A stretch of DNA of 64,000 nucleotides from Parasegetibacter sp. NRK P23. Lineage in GTDB: Bacteria > Bacteroidota > Bacteroidia > Chitinophagales > Chitinophagaceae. Below the pieces are notes generated by a model. It did no database searches. It saw nothing but the letters and a program-made list of their open reading frames with translations, and was not told the origin of the DNA. Of the stretch, positions 18,413 to 27,638 are shown piece after piece. The DNA is taken from assembly GCF_023721715.1 (NCBI RefSeq), contig NZ_JAMDLG010000001.1:3635784-3699783 (forward strand). Direction: 5' to 3'. The number at the start of each line of letters is the position of its first letter. Within the stretch, counting starts at the first letter, position 1. A program made the position numbers and the translations under genes.

Positions 18413-18439
18413 ACTTCTTGGTTAAGGCTCTGATTAGTA

Positions 18440-18560
18440 GCTATTTCAATTCCGAGCGAAGCGAAGGAATCTCCCTGAGACCAGGAAACCCATCTCGTGA
18501 TGCAACCTCAGCGAAGCAACTGCCCCAGAGCAAAGCAGCCTCAGCGAATTGAATTCAATA
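18440..18560. repeat. Dispersed intergenic repeat-like sequence, GAGCGAAGCGAAGGAATCT type
   Basis: Fills most of the 345-base gap 18383-18727. The core TTCCGAGCGAAGCGAAGGAA resembles a short intergenic repeat I recall from several bacterial genomes. Degenerate AGCGAAGC and AGCAAAGC words recur over about 100 bases. No ORF or RNA was recognised. A small inverted repeat ATACCAC-TTTG-GTGGTAT at 18709-18726 abuts the peptidase stop. Confidence 0.5.
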
Positions 18561-18727
18561 AAGAAGTCTAACCTCATCGAATTCCCTCTCACACACCAGC
18601 TTCTGTCTAACTAAGGATCAGCAATTCCGCCAATTCTTCAACCCGGAACTATATTTATTTTTATCCAACAAAGATAATCTTAACGTTCATATTACAATGC
18701 CCGGTCATATACCACTTTGGTGGTATT

Positions 18728-20455
18728 TTAGGCGAGAATTTTACGGTATTCGGCTTCCACGAACTGCATAAGAGCGGCTATATACTCCGGAGAAAGGTCG
18801 AAACGAATCCCCGCGGCCTCATACAACTCTCCCAATGTGCGGGTGCCACCTAAACTGAGTGCGGTAATATAGTTATCAAGTGCGGCTTCAGGTTTTTCAT
18901 GGAACTGCTTCCACATGCCGATGGCGCCCAGTTGCGCGATACCGTATTCAATATAATAGAATGGCACTTCGTAGAGGTGCAGTTGCCTTTGCCAGCTGTA
19001 CTTCCGGTATTCTTCCAGGCCGGAAACATCTATTACACCCGTTGAAAATTCATTCAGAATGGAAAGCCATGCTTCTGAACGTTCTTCGGTGGTGTGTTGC
19101 GGATGTTCATATACCCAGTGCTGGAACTTGTCGATGGTGGCGATCCAGGGGAAAACGGTGATCACCCTTTCGAGTTGCTTTTCACGTGCGCGTTTGAGGT
19201 CGGCAGGGTTTTCAAAAAAGTCCTCCCAGTTCTTCATACTGAACAGTTCCATGCTCATGCTCGCGAGTTCAGCCACCTCCATGGGGTATTCTTTGAACGC
19301 GGACAATTTCAGATCGTGTGCCAGGAAAGAATGGATGGCGTGACCACCTTCATGCACCATCGTGGTAACATCGTGCATCTGGCCCGCGGCATTCATGAAA
19401 ATGAACGGTGCGCCAGATTCCGCAAGCGGACAATTGTAGCCACCGGGCGCTTTCCCTTTGCGGCTTTCCAGGTCAAGATGTCCCATCTCTTTCATTTTGT
19501 TCAGGCAATCACCAAAGAACGGCCGCAGTTTAGAGAAGCAGGAGATCGACTTGTTCACCAGTTCTTCGCCGGTTTCAAAAGGATGCAGCGGTAATGTACC
19601 CGCGGGTTCCGCTTCTGAATCCCAGGGGCGGAGCGGGTCGAGCTGCAACTTTTCTTTTTTGCGTTTATAGATTTCAGTTACCAGCGGCATCACATATTTT
19701 TTCACCGCTTCGTGGAACTGGAAACAATCTTCTTTGGTATAATCGAAACGTCCCAGTTCCTGGAACTTATAGTCGCGGTAATTGGAGAAGCCGGCGTTCA
19801 GGGCCACCTGGTGGCGTTTTTCAATCAGTTTGGAGTACAGGTCGTTCAATGCGTCCTTATCTTGCAGGCGGCGTTCATTGATCTTGCGGTACACTTCTTC
19901 GCGGAGGTTGCGGTCTTCGTTTTCCAGGAACTTCGCCGCCTGCTGGAGGGTGAACTCTTTGCCATTCACTTCCACGGTCATTTTGCCGGCAATCTGGCCG
20001 TATTGCTGTTGCATCACACTCAGTTCGCTCTGCAGGGGAATATTTTCTTCCCTGAAAAGTTCTATCGATTTCCTTACGCTGCGCAGGTAAACGAAATATT
20101 CTTTCCCTTCCAGTTCGACCGCGAAAGGTGATTCCACGAGTTTGCGGTTCAGCTTATCGGCATAAGGCTGAATACGGGGTTGAATTTCAGTGCAATAAAA
20201 AGTAAAGGCATCTTCAAACGCCTTATTCTCGGTGTCGCGCGTCATGCGGATCTGCCGCCAGCAAACATCTTCGCTGAGCACTGCTTCCAGTTCACTGAGG
20301 TTGGCGAGCCATTTTTCAAGCGTTTCCTTACTGTCTAGCGGGCGCTCCAGCAATTCTTTGAACCAGGGCTCCAGCGCTTCCCAGTTGGTGATGGCAAAAT
20401 CTTCGGGTAAATACTGTCTTTTAAGCTTTTGTATAGCTGCGGTATAGGTCTTCAT
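18728..20455 (-). CDS. M3 family oligoendopeptidase (PepF-like)
   Basis: 575 residues without a signal peptide, so cytoplasmic. The zinc motif HEGGH sits in MVHEGGHAIHSF near residue 371, and the third ligand Glu lies in MEVAELASMSMELF downstream. The helical N-terminal lobe typical of M3 enzymes is complete. It cleaves short peptides of about 6-20 residues. The length is slightly shorter than thimet oligopeptidase and equals that of PepF. Confidence 0.93.
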   Translation of the reverse strand: MKTYTAAIQKLKRQYLPEDFAITNWEALEPWFKELLERPLDSKETLEKWLANLSELEAVLSEDVCWRQIRMTRDTENKAFEDAFTFYCTEIQPRIQPYADKLNRKLVESPFAVELEGKEYFVYLRSVRKSIELFREENIPLQSELSVMQQQYGQIAGKMTVEVNGKEFTLQQAAKFLENEDRNLREEVYRKINERRLQDKDALNDLYSKLIEKRHQVALNAGFSNYRDYKFQELGRFDYTKEDCFQFHEAVKKYVMPLVTEIYKRKKEKLQLDPLRPWDSEAEPAGTLPLHPFETGEELVNKSISCFSKLRPFFGDCLNKMKEMGHLDLESRKGKAPGGYNCPLAESGAPFIFMNAAGQMHDVTTMVHEGGHAIHSFLAHDLKLSAFKEYPMEVAELASMSMELFSMKNWEDFFENPADLKRAREKQLERVITVFPWIATIDKFQHWVYEHPQHTTEERSEAWLSILNEFSTGVIDVSGLEEYRKYSWQRQLHLYEVPFYYIEYGIAQLGAIGMWKQFHEKPEAALDNYITALSLGGTRTLGELYEAAGIRFDLSPEYIAALMQFVEAEYRKILA

Positions 20456-20470
20456 AACTTCAATTTAAAG

Positions 20471-20505
20471 AAAAAACCGGCTGGAAAAATCCCAAGGCCG
20501 GTTTT
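20471..20505 (-). terminator. Intrinsic terminator for the DUF5606 gene
   Basis: AAAACCGGC (20473-20481) pairs with 20497-20505; on the minus strand TTTTTTC follows. It lies 23 bases after the DUF5606 stop and before the peptidase start. Confidence 0.85.
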
Positions 20506-20527
20506 GAAAAAATTTATGTTTTCCTTT

Positions 20528-21097
20528 TTACTCTTCTGTTTTCTTTTTGCGGGGCGCTTTCTTTTTGGGTGCTTCCGCTTCGGCCTCAGCAGTGGCGGGC
20601 TCTTCAGCTTTTTTCTTTTTAGGCGCTTTTTTCTCCGCTTTCGGTGCTTCTACTTCGGGAGCAGCGGCCACTTCCGCTTCTTCTTCTTCCGGCGCACCGG
20701 CATCTTCGGCGGCCTGGCTCAGTTTGAATGCCACTTCATTGTTTTTCAGCACTTCAAACCATTTCACCATCTTCTTCATATCGCTGGTGTACACCCTTTC
20801 CTGGTCCAGTTCAGGGAATATTTCCTGGAAATAAGCTTTCAGCGCCTTGGCATCCTTCACATCGGGCAGCGCCTTCGTGTTTTTCTCCATGGCCTGGAAT
20901 ACTTCCACCAGGTTTACGTTATCGCTAACGGTATATACTTCAATACTTTCAAGGTGCGAGAAATTGTGTACGCGGGAGGCCACGAAACGGGTGGTCTTGT
21001 CATCGAGAGAACGAACAATGGCGCCATCGTTTTTGCTGCTCACCAGCTCAAATAATCCACTCAATCCTGTAACGGCGATAATTTTTCCGTATTCCAT
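20528..21097 (-). CDS. DUF5606-type protein with Lys/Ala-rich tail
   Basis: 189 residues. Residues 1-125 (starting MEYGKIIAVTGLSGLFELVS) match the conserved Bacteroidota protein family DUF5606, of unknown role. The last 60 residues are a low-complexity tail of Ala, Glu, Pro and Lys (repeats of APKKKKAEE and APKKKAPRKKK) that resembles histone-like or nucleic-acid-binding tails. It is probably cytoplasmic. The tail suggests contact with nucleic acid or ribosomes; this is inference. Confidence 0.85.
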   Translation of the reverse strand: MEYGKIIAVTGLSGLFELVSSKNDGAIVRSLDDKTTRFVASRVHNFSHLESIEVYTVSDNVNLVEVFQAMEKNTKALPDVKDAKALKAYFQEIFPELDQERVYTSDMKKMVKWFEVLKNNEVAFKLSQAAEDAGAPEEEEAEVAAAPEVEAPKAEKKAPKKKKAEEPATAEAEAEAPKKKAPRKKKTEE

Positions 21098-21331
21098 ACT
21101 GATATTTTTTTCAAGGAGTGCAAATATACGGGTTTAGGTACGAGATAAGTTCCTGCCGGGAAGATTTTGGCGGAAGGGGCCCGGCAGAAGAGGTGATTGA
21201 TGGGTGACGACGGGTGAAAATAATCTGAAAATTTCCAAATGAAAATTGCGATATTGTCGTCTATATCAGGCAAATCAGCATGAAGGATAGAGCGGGCTCC
21301 CCTGGTTGGCCGCTGCGCAAAAAACGATATT

Positions 21332-21913
21332 TTGAACGAAAGGATACTCATTGAACAGCTCAGGCAGGGAAACCAGGCGGCATTCAAACAGTTGGTGGAA
21401 GCCTGGCAGAACATGGTGTACAACACCGCGCTGGGCATTCTGCAGCATCCGGAAGACGCGGAAGACGTGGCGCAGGAGGTTTTCGTTCAGGCTTATCAGT
21501 CGATCCACGGCTTTAAGGGCGATGCCAAATTATCGACCTGGCTGTACAGGATCACCTTATCCAAAGCGATGGACCATATCAGGCGGAAGAAAAGGAAAAA
21601 AAGATTCGCTTTTGTCCGCAGCCTTTTCGGCGAACACGGAGAACTGGTGGAGGATCCCCCGGAATTTCACCACCCCGGCGTATCGCTCGACCAGAAGGAA
21701 ATGGCCGCGGTTCTTTTTAAAGCAATAGAGAAACTTCCTGAAAGCCAGCGCATTGCATTCAGTTTGCACAAAGTGGAAGGACTGAGTTACCAGGAAGTGA
21801 GTGAAGTAATGGAAAATACGGTGCCGGCAGTGGAGTCGCTGATGCACCGGGCCAAAATGAACCTCCGGAAATGGCTGGGTGATTATTATAAAAACCTAGA
21901 CAGCGAAGGTTAA
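21332..21913 (+). CDS. ECF RNA polymerase sigma factor
   Basis: 193 residues from a TTG at 21332; there is no in-frame ATG before Met28. Region 2 includes LGILQHPEDAEDVAQEVFVQAYQ and STWLYRITLSKAMDHIRRKK; region 4 includes LPESQRIAFSLHKVEGLSYQEVSEVM. A 24-codon ATG frame (21280-21354) overlaps the start in another frame and could couple translation, but this is weak. It heads a cluster with two membrane or periplasmic proteins that may sense envelope stress. Confidence 0.92.
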   Translation: MNERILIEQLRQGNQAAFKQLVEAWQNMVYNTALGILQHPEDAEDVAQEVFVQAYQSIHGFKGDAKLSTWLYRITLSKAMDHIRRKKRKKRFAFVRSLFGEHGELVEDPPEFHHPGVSLDQKEMAAVLFKAIEKLPESQRIAFSLHKVEGLSYQEVSEVMENTVPAVESLMHRAKMNLRKWLGDYYKNLDSEG

Positions 21914-21939
21914 TTGATCAAAGAACGTCTAAATTTATC

Positions 21940-22278
21940 ATGATGAACCTTGAAAATGACATCACCAAAAAAGTTGACGCCACGCTCGAAAGCCTGAACG
22001 GCCTCCAGAGAGCGGAAGCGCCGGCCTTTTTGTTTACGAGGGTGCAGGCCGCGCTGCGCGCGGAAGACACCTTCTCACCCTGGGAACGTATCCTCCAATT
22101 TATCGGCAAACCTTCGGTCGCCTTCGGCGCACTCCTGCTGATCCTGGCACTCAACGGATCTATCCTTGCCTGGAAAGAATCCCTGATGGGGAACAATTCC
22201 ACCACCCAGACCCGTGAAGAATTCGCCGATGAATACAATCTCGCGGTGAATACTTTTTATGATTACGAAAACAAGTAA
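21940..22278 (+). CDS. Single-pass membrane protein, possible anti-sigma factor
   Basis: 112 residues. A soluble helical N-terminus (residues 1-60, KKVDATLESLNGLQRAEAP) is followed by one membrane helix (VAFGALLLILALNGSILAW) and a short periplasmic tail. It lacks a zinc-binding HxxxCxxC motif. Its position between the sigma factor and a Spy-like gene is typical of an anti-sigma factor; the function is inferred from place and topology only. Confidence 0.65.
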   Translation: MMNLENDITKKVDATLESLNGLQRAEAPAFLFTRVQAALRAEDTFSPWERILQFIGKPSVAFGALLLILALNGSILAWKESLMGNNSTTQTREEFADEYNLAVNTFYDYENK

Positions 22279-22281
22279 GGA

Positions 22282-22833
22282 ATGATCAGTGCTAAAAGGT
22301 ACAAATGGCTCGTGTTTATTATCAGCGTATTATTGGTGGCCAACGTGGTGCTGCTGTATATGCTGGTAAGTGAAGAAAAGAAACCGGGTGAGCCTAAAAA
22401 AACAGAGAAACCACAGGAAAAACACCCCTACGGCAGAACCGGTGAAATGCTGGAAAAAGAAGTAGGGTTCTCCAAAGAACAACTGGAGCGTTACACAAAA
22501 CTCAGAGAGGCACACTGGAACACCATGCGCCCCCTGTTTGAAAAAATGCGCAGCTCCAAAGATTCCTTTTATCAACTGTTACGGGTACCCGAACTGGGCG
22601 ACTCAGCCCTCAAGGGCGCAGCAGCAGCTATCGGGAACGCCCAACAGGCTATCGACCTGCAGACCTTTAAACACTTCAATGAAGTAAAAGCATTGTGCCT
22701 GCCTGAACAGCGCGAAAAGTTCGACGCTTTCATTGAAGATGTGATCAAAAAAATGACCATGACCAGGGGCCGTGTAAACAACAACAAGGCCGCTGAAGAT
22801 TCTTTAAAAAATTCACCCCAGAAAATGAAATAA
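22282..22833 (+). CDS. Membrane-anchored Spy/CpxP-like (heavy-metal sensor type) protein
   Basis: 183 residues. An N-terminal anchor (WLVFIISVLLVANVVLLYML) is followed by a Lys/Glu/Pro linker and an all-helical periplasmic domain (GFSKEQLERYTKLREAHWNTM, ALCLPEQREKFDAFIEDVIKKM). The second block resembles the LTxxQ repeat of Spy and CpxP. It follows the putative anti-sigma gene by 3 bases. It probably binds unfolded protein or metal and signals to the sigma pair. Confidence 0.75.
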   Translation: MISAKRYKWLVFIISVLLVANVVLLYMLVSEEKKPGEPKKTEKPQEKHPYGRTGEMLEKEVGFSKEQLERYTKLREAHWNTMRPLFEKMRSSKDSFYQLLRVPELGDSALKGAAAAIGNAQQAIDLQTFKHFNEVKALCLPEQREKFDAFIEDVIKKMTMTRGRVNNNKAAEDSLKNSPQKMK

Positions 22834-22912
22834 CTACGAAGGTTTTTCAAGATCCCGGCTTCTAATATTCAGTACTACTTAATTATCTATAATTCTTAAA
22901 TCAACTACTGAA

Positions 22913-23326
22913 ATGAAAGCCAGAATCTTGTTCCTCGCAGTACTTTTCTTCGCCACAACTTTCGCATTGCACGCGCAACCTCCCGGAGGCGGACGTGGCA
23001 TGATGCGCACACCCGAAGAAAGAGTAAAGACCCTTTTTGAAAAAGCAGGTCCTGAACTGAAACTTGAAAAAGAAACACAAGCCAAAGTAGAAGCAGCTTA
23101 CCTCGATTTCTACAAAGGACAGCAGAAGATATTTGAAGCCGCAAGAAATGGCGGTGAAAGGCCCGACCGCTCCGTGTTTGAAAAAATGACTACAGAGCGC
23201 GATGAGAAAGTAAAGAAACTCATCACGGAAGAGCAATTCAAAAAACTGAAAGAAATCGAAGAAGCACAGCGCCCTCAACGCGGCGGTGGTGGTAACGGCG
23301 GTGGCAACCGCAGCAGCCAGCAATAA
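22913..23326 (+). CDS. Secreted Spy/LTxxQ-like helical protein with Gly-rich tail
   Basis: 137 residues with a clear signal peptide ending in LHAQ. A helical core (LELEKETQAKVEAAYLDF-like, DEKVKKLITEEQFKKLKEIEEAQ) contains the ITEEQFKKL variant of the LTxxQ motif. The C-terminus is a flexible run of Gly, Asn and Arg. It is likely a periplasmic chaperone-like protein made with the ECF sigma cluster. It has its own 80-base upstream region and a strong terminator after it. Confidence 0.78.
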   Translation: MKARILFLAVLFFATTFALHAQPPGGGRGMMRTPEERVKTLFEKAGPELKLEKETQAKVEAAYLDFYKGQQKIFEAARNGGERPDRSVFEKMTTERDEKVKKLITEEQFKKLKEIEEAQRPQRGGGGNGGGNRSSQQ

Positions 23327-23352
23327 CTTATTTTGGTTTTGGTGCTTAGCGA

Positions 23353-23379
23353 AAGCCCCGCATTTTGCGGGGCTTAGCT
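23353..23379. terminator. Bidirectional intrinsic terminator
   Basis: AAGCCCCGCA (23353-23362) pairs with 23366-23375 around a three-base loop, with T-rich flanks. It serves the Spy-like gene and the convergent gene ending at 23385. Confidence 0.88.
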
Positions 23380-23384
23380 TTTAG

Positions 23385-23987
23385 TTACATATCGTCATCG
23401 TCGTCCTCCAGCATGATTTCCGTATCCGACCCTTTGTCGTACATCTTGATACATACGTCCCATTCGGGGAAGACGAACTCCATGGTGACCACGATCTTCA
23501 GTTTCTCCACCACATCATCCGAAGGCATCAGCGCATACAATGTTTCACTGAAGCCTTTTTCTTCCGAAGGCTGGCTATAGGTGCCATCCATAATATACGG
23601 GCGGTGCTTCCCCATATTGATGATACCTCTTTTCAATTCATTGCAAATGGCTTTGTACTTTGCGGAAGCGGCTTTGAAATCTTCCGACCGGAACATCAGC
23701 GCCTCAAAACTCACCACGTTACCATTTGGGGTATTGAACTTCGAGAAATGCGCGGTGATGGCCCCTGTTGGCGGTGTGGTACATTCGAACTCCGTGAACT
23801 CAGGATTGGATACCGTTTCAGCGCCCATTACATTACGGAATGCATTAGGATAATCCTTAAGAATATGTTCCACTGATGATTTAAGTGTTGGACCGGCCAC
23901 ATGACTAACGGTGCGCAACATACTTTGAGCTTGTGCTGTAAGGGTACCTCCGAGGGCAAGGCCCAGCATGAGTAAAGTTGTTTTCAT
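23385..23987 (-). CDS. Secreted protein of unknown function with acidic tail
   Basis: 200 residues from the ATG at 23987, with a signal peptide ending TLTAQAQ. The middle has mixed alpha/beta segments (VVSFEALMFRSEDFKAASAKY) and the end is a strongly acidic run (EDDDDDM). Two Cys residues in the mature part could form a disulphide. No family recognised. The acidic tail could bind cations. Confidence 0.7.
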   Translation of the reverse strand: MKTTLLMLGLALGGTLTAQAQSMLRTVSHVAGPTLKSSVEHILKDYPNAFRNVMGAETVSNPEFTEFECTTPPTGAITAHFSKFNTPNGNVVSFEALMFRSEDFKAASAKYKAICNELKRGIINMGKHRPYIMDGTYSQPSEEKGFSETLYALMPSDDVVEKLKIVVTMEFVFPEWDVCIKMYDKGSDTEIMLEDDDDDM

Positions 23988-24136
23988 TGGAAGGGGATTT
24001 GGCACAAGTTATTACATTCACAAGTTCTTCACAATGCCCGACCCCTTAATTTTTAAAAAAGAGGGCGTTGGGCAATAATTCATGAACTGTTCCGTTTTAA
24101 CCTGTTACTGACCCCTCATCCATAAAACCAATATCA

Positions 24137-24313
24137 ATGAAAAAGAACCAGGTGCAGTATGCACACGACGAAGCGCGCATGTATCGCCGTTATTATCGCC
24201 CCAACACCAATCCCGTTTATTTACTGAAATCGTTGCTCTGTGTTTTCCTTAGCGGAGAAGCCCCCTATGGCAGGCCATCGTATATAGAAAGAAAGAAGCA
24301 ACTGTTGAAATAG
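24137..24313 (+). CDS. 58-residue basic miniprotein of unknown function
   Basis: A complete small frame with ATG at 24137 and TAG at 24311. It is rich in Tyr, Arg and Lys (MYRRYYRPNTNPVYLLKS) with a short hydrophobic centre (YLLKSLLCVFLSG). It has an A-rich leader and is closed by a good terminator at 24367-24393, so it looks like a free-standing transcription unit. No family recognised. Confidence 0.55.
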   Translation: MKKNQVQYAHDEARMYRRYYRPNTNPVYLLKSLLCVFLSGEAPYGRPSYIERKKQLLK

Positions 24314-24366
24314 TTATTGCGTCTGACCAATAACGCAGCACAAACCTCTGAAACCACAGTGTGCTG

Positions 24367-24393
24367 AAAACCCCGCAGTGATGCGGGGTTTTT
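24367..24393. terminator. Intrinsic terminator, likely bidirectional
   Basis: AAAACCCCGCA (24367-24377) pairs with 24382-24392 around GTGA, T-runs on both sides. It ends the miniprotein unit and the convergent barrel gene ending at 24431. Confidence 0.88.
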
Positions 24394-24430
24394 CTTTGGG
24401 CATAATAGGTGTTTTTATTGCTTGCGAGAC

Positions 24431-27400
24431 TTACTGCTGCGAACTCCGCTGCATCTGTCTTTCCATAAACCTCGGCACACCACGTGGCGCACCGGCTGGC
24501 CCACCACGTTGTTGTTGCTGCCCACCGCCAAACTTGTTCAGGCTATACAGGAAGCTCAGCGTGAAATAACGTTGCAGCACCATGGTGCGGGTATCGGTGA
24601 TGGAGTTGTAATTCACATTTCTGCTGATGCTCTGGTTCTGGTTCAGGATATCATTCACGGAAAGCTTTAGTTCACCCTGCTTTTTCTTGAAGAGCAATTT
24701 GGATACGCTGGCGTTCCAGAGCGGGATGTTCTGGTTAAATCCCGCGGCCCGTCCGCTGTTGATGATGAAATCGAAATCGGTGCTGATCAGGAAATTGGCA
24801 GGCAGGTACCCGGTGATGTCCGTTGAGTAGGTTTGAGAAACGTATTTCTGGTTGGTTTGTGTGGCGGAAAGTTGTTGACCGGTATAACGCACATCGTTGT
24901 ACGATACTGTTCCGTTCAGACTAACATCAATCACATCGGTAAAGTTCAGGTTGATGCCAGCGGTTTGGCTCACGGTCCAGGTATTGGTCTGACTTTCCAT
25001 TTCGCCGGTGGTTTTCGGGTTTTCAAACACGTTCACGTCGCGTGAAAAACGGACTGAGTTGTTGAAGTTCAGGTTGCTGCCCTGCATTTTCCCTTTTAAA
25101 GGAATACCGAGGGTAAGGAAACTGGATGTGTTGAATACGCCATCTACGTTAACGGGGATGATGTATTGAATGGCATCCGGATTCACAGGTGTGCTCGGCG
25201 TAACATTGGAGGGCAGGGAGCTGAATATTTTATTGCTGATTTTGTTCAGGGTATTCGAGTAGTTCAGCCTTGCGGAGAAGAACCGGAATGTGGTGGCGTT
25301 GAAAGTGTTGTAGTTCAGGGAGAAGTCGTTGGTGAATTCCTGGTCGAGGAGCGGGTTACCACTTCTCAGTTGTCCCTGGGAGATATTGCTTTCATCCAGC
25401 ACGTCCTGCAGTTGAGAGATGGAGGGCTGATTGGTACGTCCGCGGTAGTTGATCCGGAGCGATTTGGACCGGGCGAAATTGTAGTTGAAGTTGGCCGTAG
25501 GGAAGAAGTTCACAAACTTCTGACTCGTGGTCGTATCCTTTCCTGTGAGTGCGCGCAAGCTTTTGCTGGAGAGGTCGGACCATTGAACGCCACCGCCGAG
25601 CTGGTAGTCGTATTTAGTTTGCTTTACCCGGAAATTCAGTCCGCCGCGATGGGTAATGTAGCTGTTCTCAAAATAGTTGGTCTGTACTTTGTTCACCAGG
25701 TCGTATTCGCCGGTGCTGCTGTTGAAATCATAAGCCTTTCTGTCGGAGGTGCTTTGGTTGTTGGTATAAGCGTAGTTCAGTTCCAGCAACTTGTTCAGGC
25801 CGATGGGCTCAGTATAGGAAGTGGTCCAGGTATTGTTGTTGGATTTGGTCACCTGCGAATTGTAAATATTCTGGATACCATATTCTGCCACAGAGCCGTC
25901 GGAGCCGTAGTAAGTAAGCGGTGAATAGTAAGTGCCTTCCCCGTCGCTGTTGTTGATAGCCGTTTGCCAGCCCAGGGTAAGCGTTCTACCTACTTTTCCG
26001 AAGCGGTGCCTGAAGAGTAATTCGTTGTTAAAGTTGACGCCATCCCTTTGGTTCGTGCTTCTTGCGGAAGCTTCCTGGGAAAGAAATTTATTGCCGGGGA
26101 TATCGGAATACGTGTAGCTGGTATCGAATGAATTGGTTTCAGAACGCTGCAATGTAAGTCTGGGCGTGATCAGCAATGAGTTCATCGAGTCGATGAAGTA
26201 TTCCATTCTGAAGTTAAACCGGTGGTTCTGGTTCAGATTGATCCTGTTGGAATTGAAGGTTCGGTTTGAAGTAGAATCTGGTCTTTGCGTGATAAGTATC
26301 TGCTCTATTCCTTCACTTGCCGCGTTTGTTTTGCTGTCGGAGAAGAAATAGCTTCCGTTCACGTCCAGTTTGGGGCTCCATTTATCGCGGTAGTTCAAGC
26401 CGATATTAGTTGCGCGGGTAATACCATTGGAATTGTTTCCGCCGCCGAAGCCGCCACCACCAAAGTTCATCACGCGCATGCCGCCACCACCTCCACCTCC
26501 ACCACCACCACCACGGCCACCGCCGAAGTTTCCGCCGCCGCCAAAGCCACCGAAACCACCACCGCCCATGCCGCCGCTGCTTCCGAATCCGCCCATATTG
26601 CTCACGATATCACTGAAGGAGAAAGTCTGTTTGTTGATGTTGTTCGACCCCGCCACCAGGGATATCTGCTGATCGCCGTTGAATTTGTTCAGGCTCAGAC
26701 TTGTTTCGTACCTGTCGTCCGTGCCATATCCGGCGAGCGCCCTGCCGAAGTAACCTTTCCGGCGGTTGTCTTTCAAGCGTATGTTGATGGTTTTCTGGCG
26801 GTTACCGTCATCGATCCGGGTAAACTTGGCCTGATCGCTCATATCATCAAAAACCTGTATCGATTCGATCATTTCAGCGGTCAGGTTTTTCGTGGCCAGT
26901 TTGGGGTCGTTGCCGAAGAATTCCTTTCCATCCACGAGGATACGGTTCACCGATTCGCCCTGGGATTGAACGTTTCCTTCTTTGTCTACCTGCACACCGG
27001 GAAGTTTCTTCAATAAATCTTCCGCCGTGGCATTGGGTTTGGTCTTGAACATATCCGCTTTGTACTGGATGGTATCGCCTTTTACCCGGATCGGCACATT
27101 ATCGGTCACCACCACTTCATCCAGCACATCGGCACTTCTTTCCAGGATCACGGAGCCGAGGTCTATCACCGCTTTATCAGAAGCAAAGGTCAGTTTCTTC
27201 ACAAAATCCTTGTACCCTGAATAGGAGATTGTTACATCATATTCACCCCAAACCAGGCCTTTCACTTCGAAACCGCCCTTGTTGTCGGAAACGGCGAAAG
27301 CCGGGATGGCATTGGAATCTTTGGCATTTTGGACGTTGATGGTAGCGCCTATCAGCGGCTGTTTGGACGAGGTGTCTGAAACAATCCCTTTCAGCGAGCC

Positions 27401-27478
27401 GGTAGTTTGCGCTGCCGCAAACCGGGCGCCCAAAAGGAACAATGTGGATAAAACGAAGATGTGTAGTGCTTTGGCCAT
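24431..27478 (-). CDS. TonB-receptor-like outer membrane beta-barrel protein with Gly-rich insert
   Basis: 1015 residues. A signal peptide (residues 1-23) is followed by a carboxypeptidase-D-like regulatory domain (LKGIVSDTSSKQPLIGATINV), a plug domain (LLKKLPGVQVDKEGNVQSQGESVNRILVDG-like region, about 140-200) and a long barrel. About residues 293-350 form a Gly-rich insert with GGFGGG repeats, probably a surface loop; the C-terminus is Gln/Gly/Arg-rich. It is of the OMP_b-brl_3 kind that often lacks a TonB box. Substrate unknown. Confidence 0.88.
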   Translation of the reverse strand: MAKALHIFVLSTLFLLGARFAAAQTTGSLKGIVSDTSSKQPLIGATINVQNAKDSNAIPAFAVSDNKGGFEVKGLVWGEYDVTISYSGYKDFVKKLTFASDKAVIDLGSVILERSADVLDEVVVTDNVPIRVKGDTIQYKADMFKTKPNATAEDLLKKLPGVQVDKEGNVQSQGESVNRILVDGKEFFGNDPKLATKNLTAEMIESIQVFDDMSDQAKFTRIDDGNRQKTINIRLKDNRRKGYFGRALAGYGTDDRYETSLSLNKFNGDQQISLVAGSNNINKQTFSFSDIVSNMGGFGSSGGMGGGGFGGFGGGGNFGGGRGGGGGGGGGGGMRVMNFGGGGFGGGNNSNGITRATNIGLNYRDKWSPKLDVNGSYFFSDSKTNAASEGIEQILITQRPDSTSNRTFNSNRINLNQNHRFNFRMEYFIDSMNSLLITPRLTLQRSETNSFDTSYTYSDIPGNKFLSQEASARSTNQRDGVNFNNELLFRHRFGKVGRTLTLGWQTAINNSDGEGTYYSPLTYYGSDGSVAEYGIQNIYNSQVTKSNNNTWTTSYTEPIGLNKLLELNYAYTNNQSTSDRKAYDFNSSTGEYDLVNKVQTNYFENSYITHRGGLNFRVKQTKYDYQLGGGVQWSDLSSKSLRALTGKDTTTSQKFVNFFPTANFNYNFARSKSLRINYRGRTNQPSISQLQDVLDESNISQGQLRSGNPLLDQEFTNDFSLNYNTFNATTFRFFSARLNYSNTLNKISNKIFSSLPSNVTPSTPVNPDAIQYIIPVNVDGVFNTSSFLTLGIPLKGKMQGSNLNFNNSVRFSRDVNVFENPKTTGEMESQTNTWTVSQTAGINLNFTDVIDVSLNGTVSYNDVRYTGQQLSATQTNQKYVSQTYSTDITGYLPANFLISTDFDFIINSGRAAGFNQNIPLWNASVSKLLFKKKQGELKLSVNDILNQNQSISRNVNYNSITDTRTMVLQRYFTLSFLYSLNKFGGGQQQQRGGPAGAPRGVPRFMERQMQRSSQQ

Positions 27479-27638
27479 GTTGATTTTGTTACAAATGAAT
27501 GTAGGATAAGACCGTGTTTTCCTGATTGATTTTCGACTAATGGGTGTTTTCCGGATAGCAACGGCGGTTTCCGGAAGTTTTAGACGATGGTTGTCGTAGA
27601 TACTTGCGGGTGAATTTTTCGGGGAGGTGGGACAAGGA

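Noticed and set aside
21280-21354. 24-codon frame overlapping the ECF sigma start
   Set aside because: Too short and without supporting features; mentioned only as a possible coupling frame.
26427-26672. Proline-rich frame on the plus strand
   Set aside because: It is the complement of the glycine-rich insert of the barrel protein.
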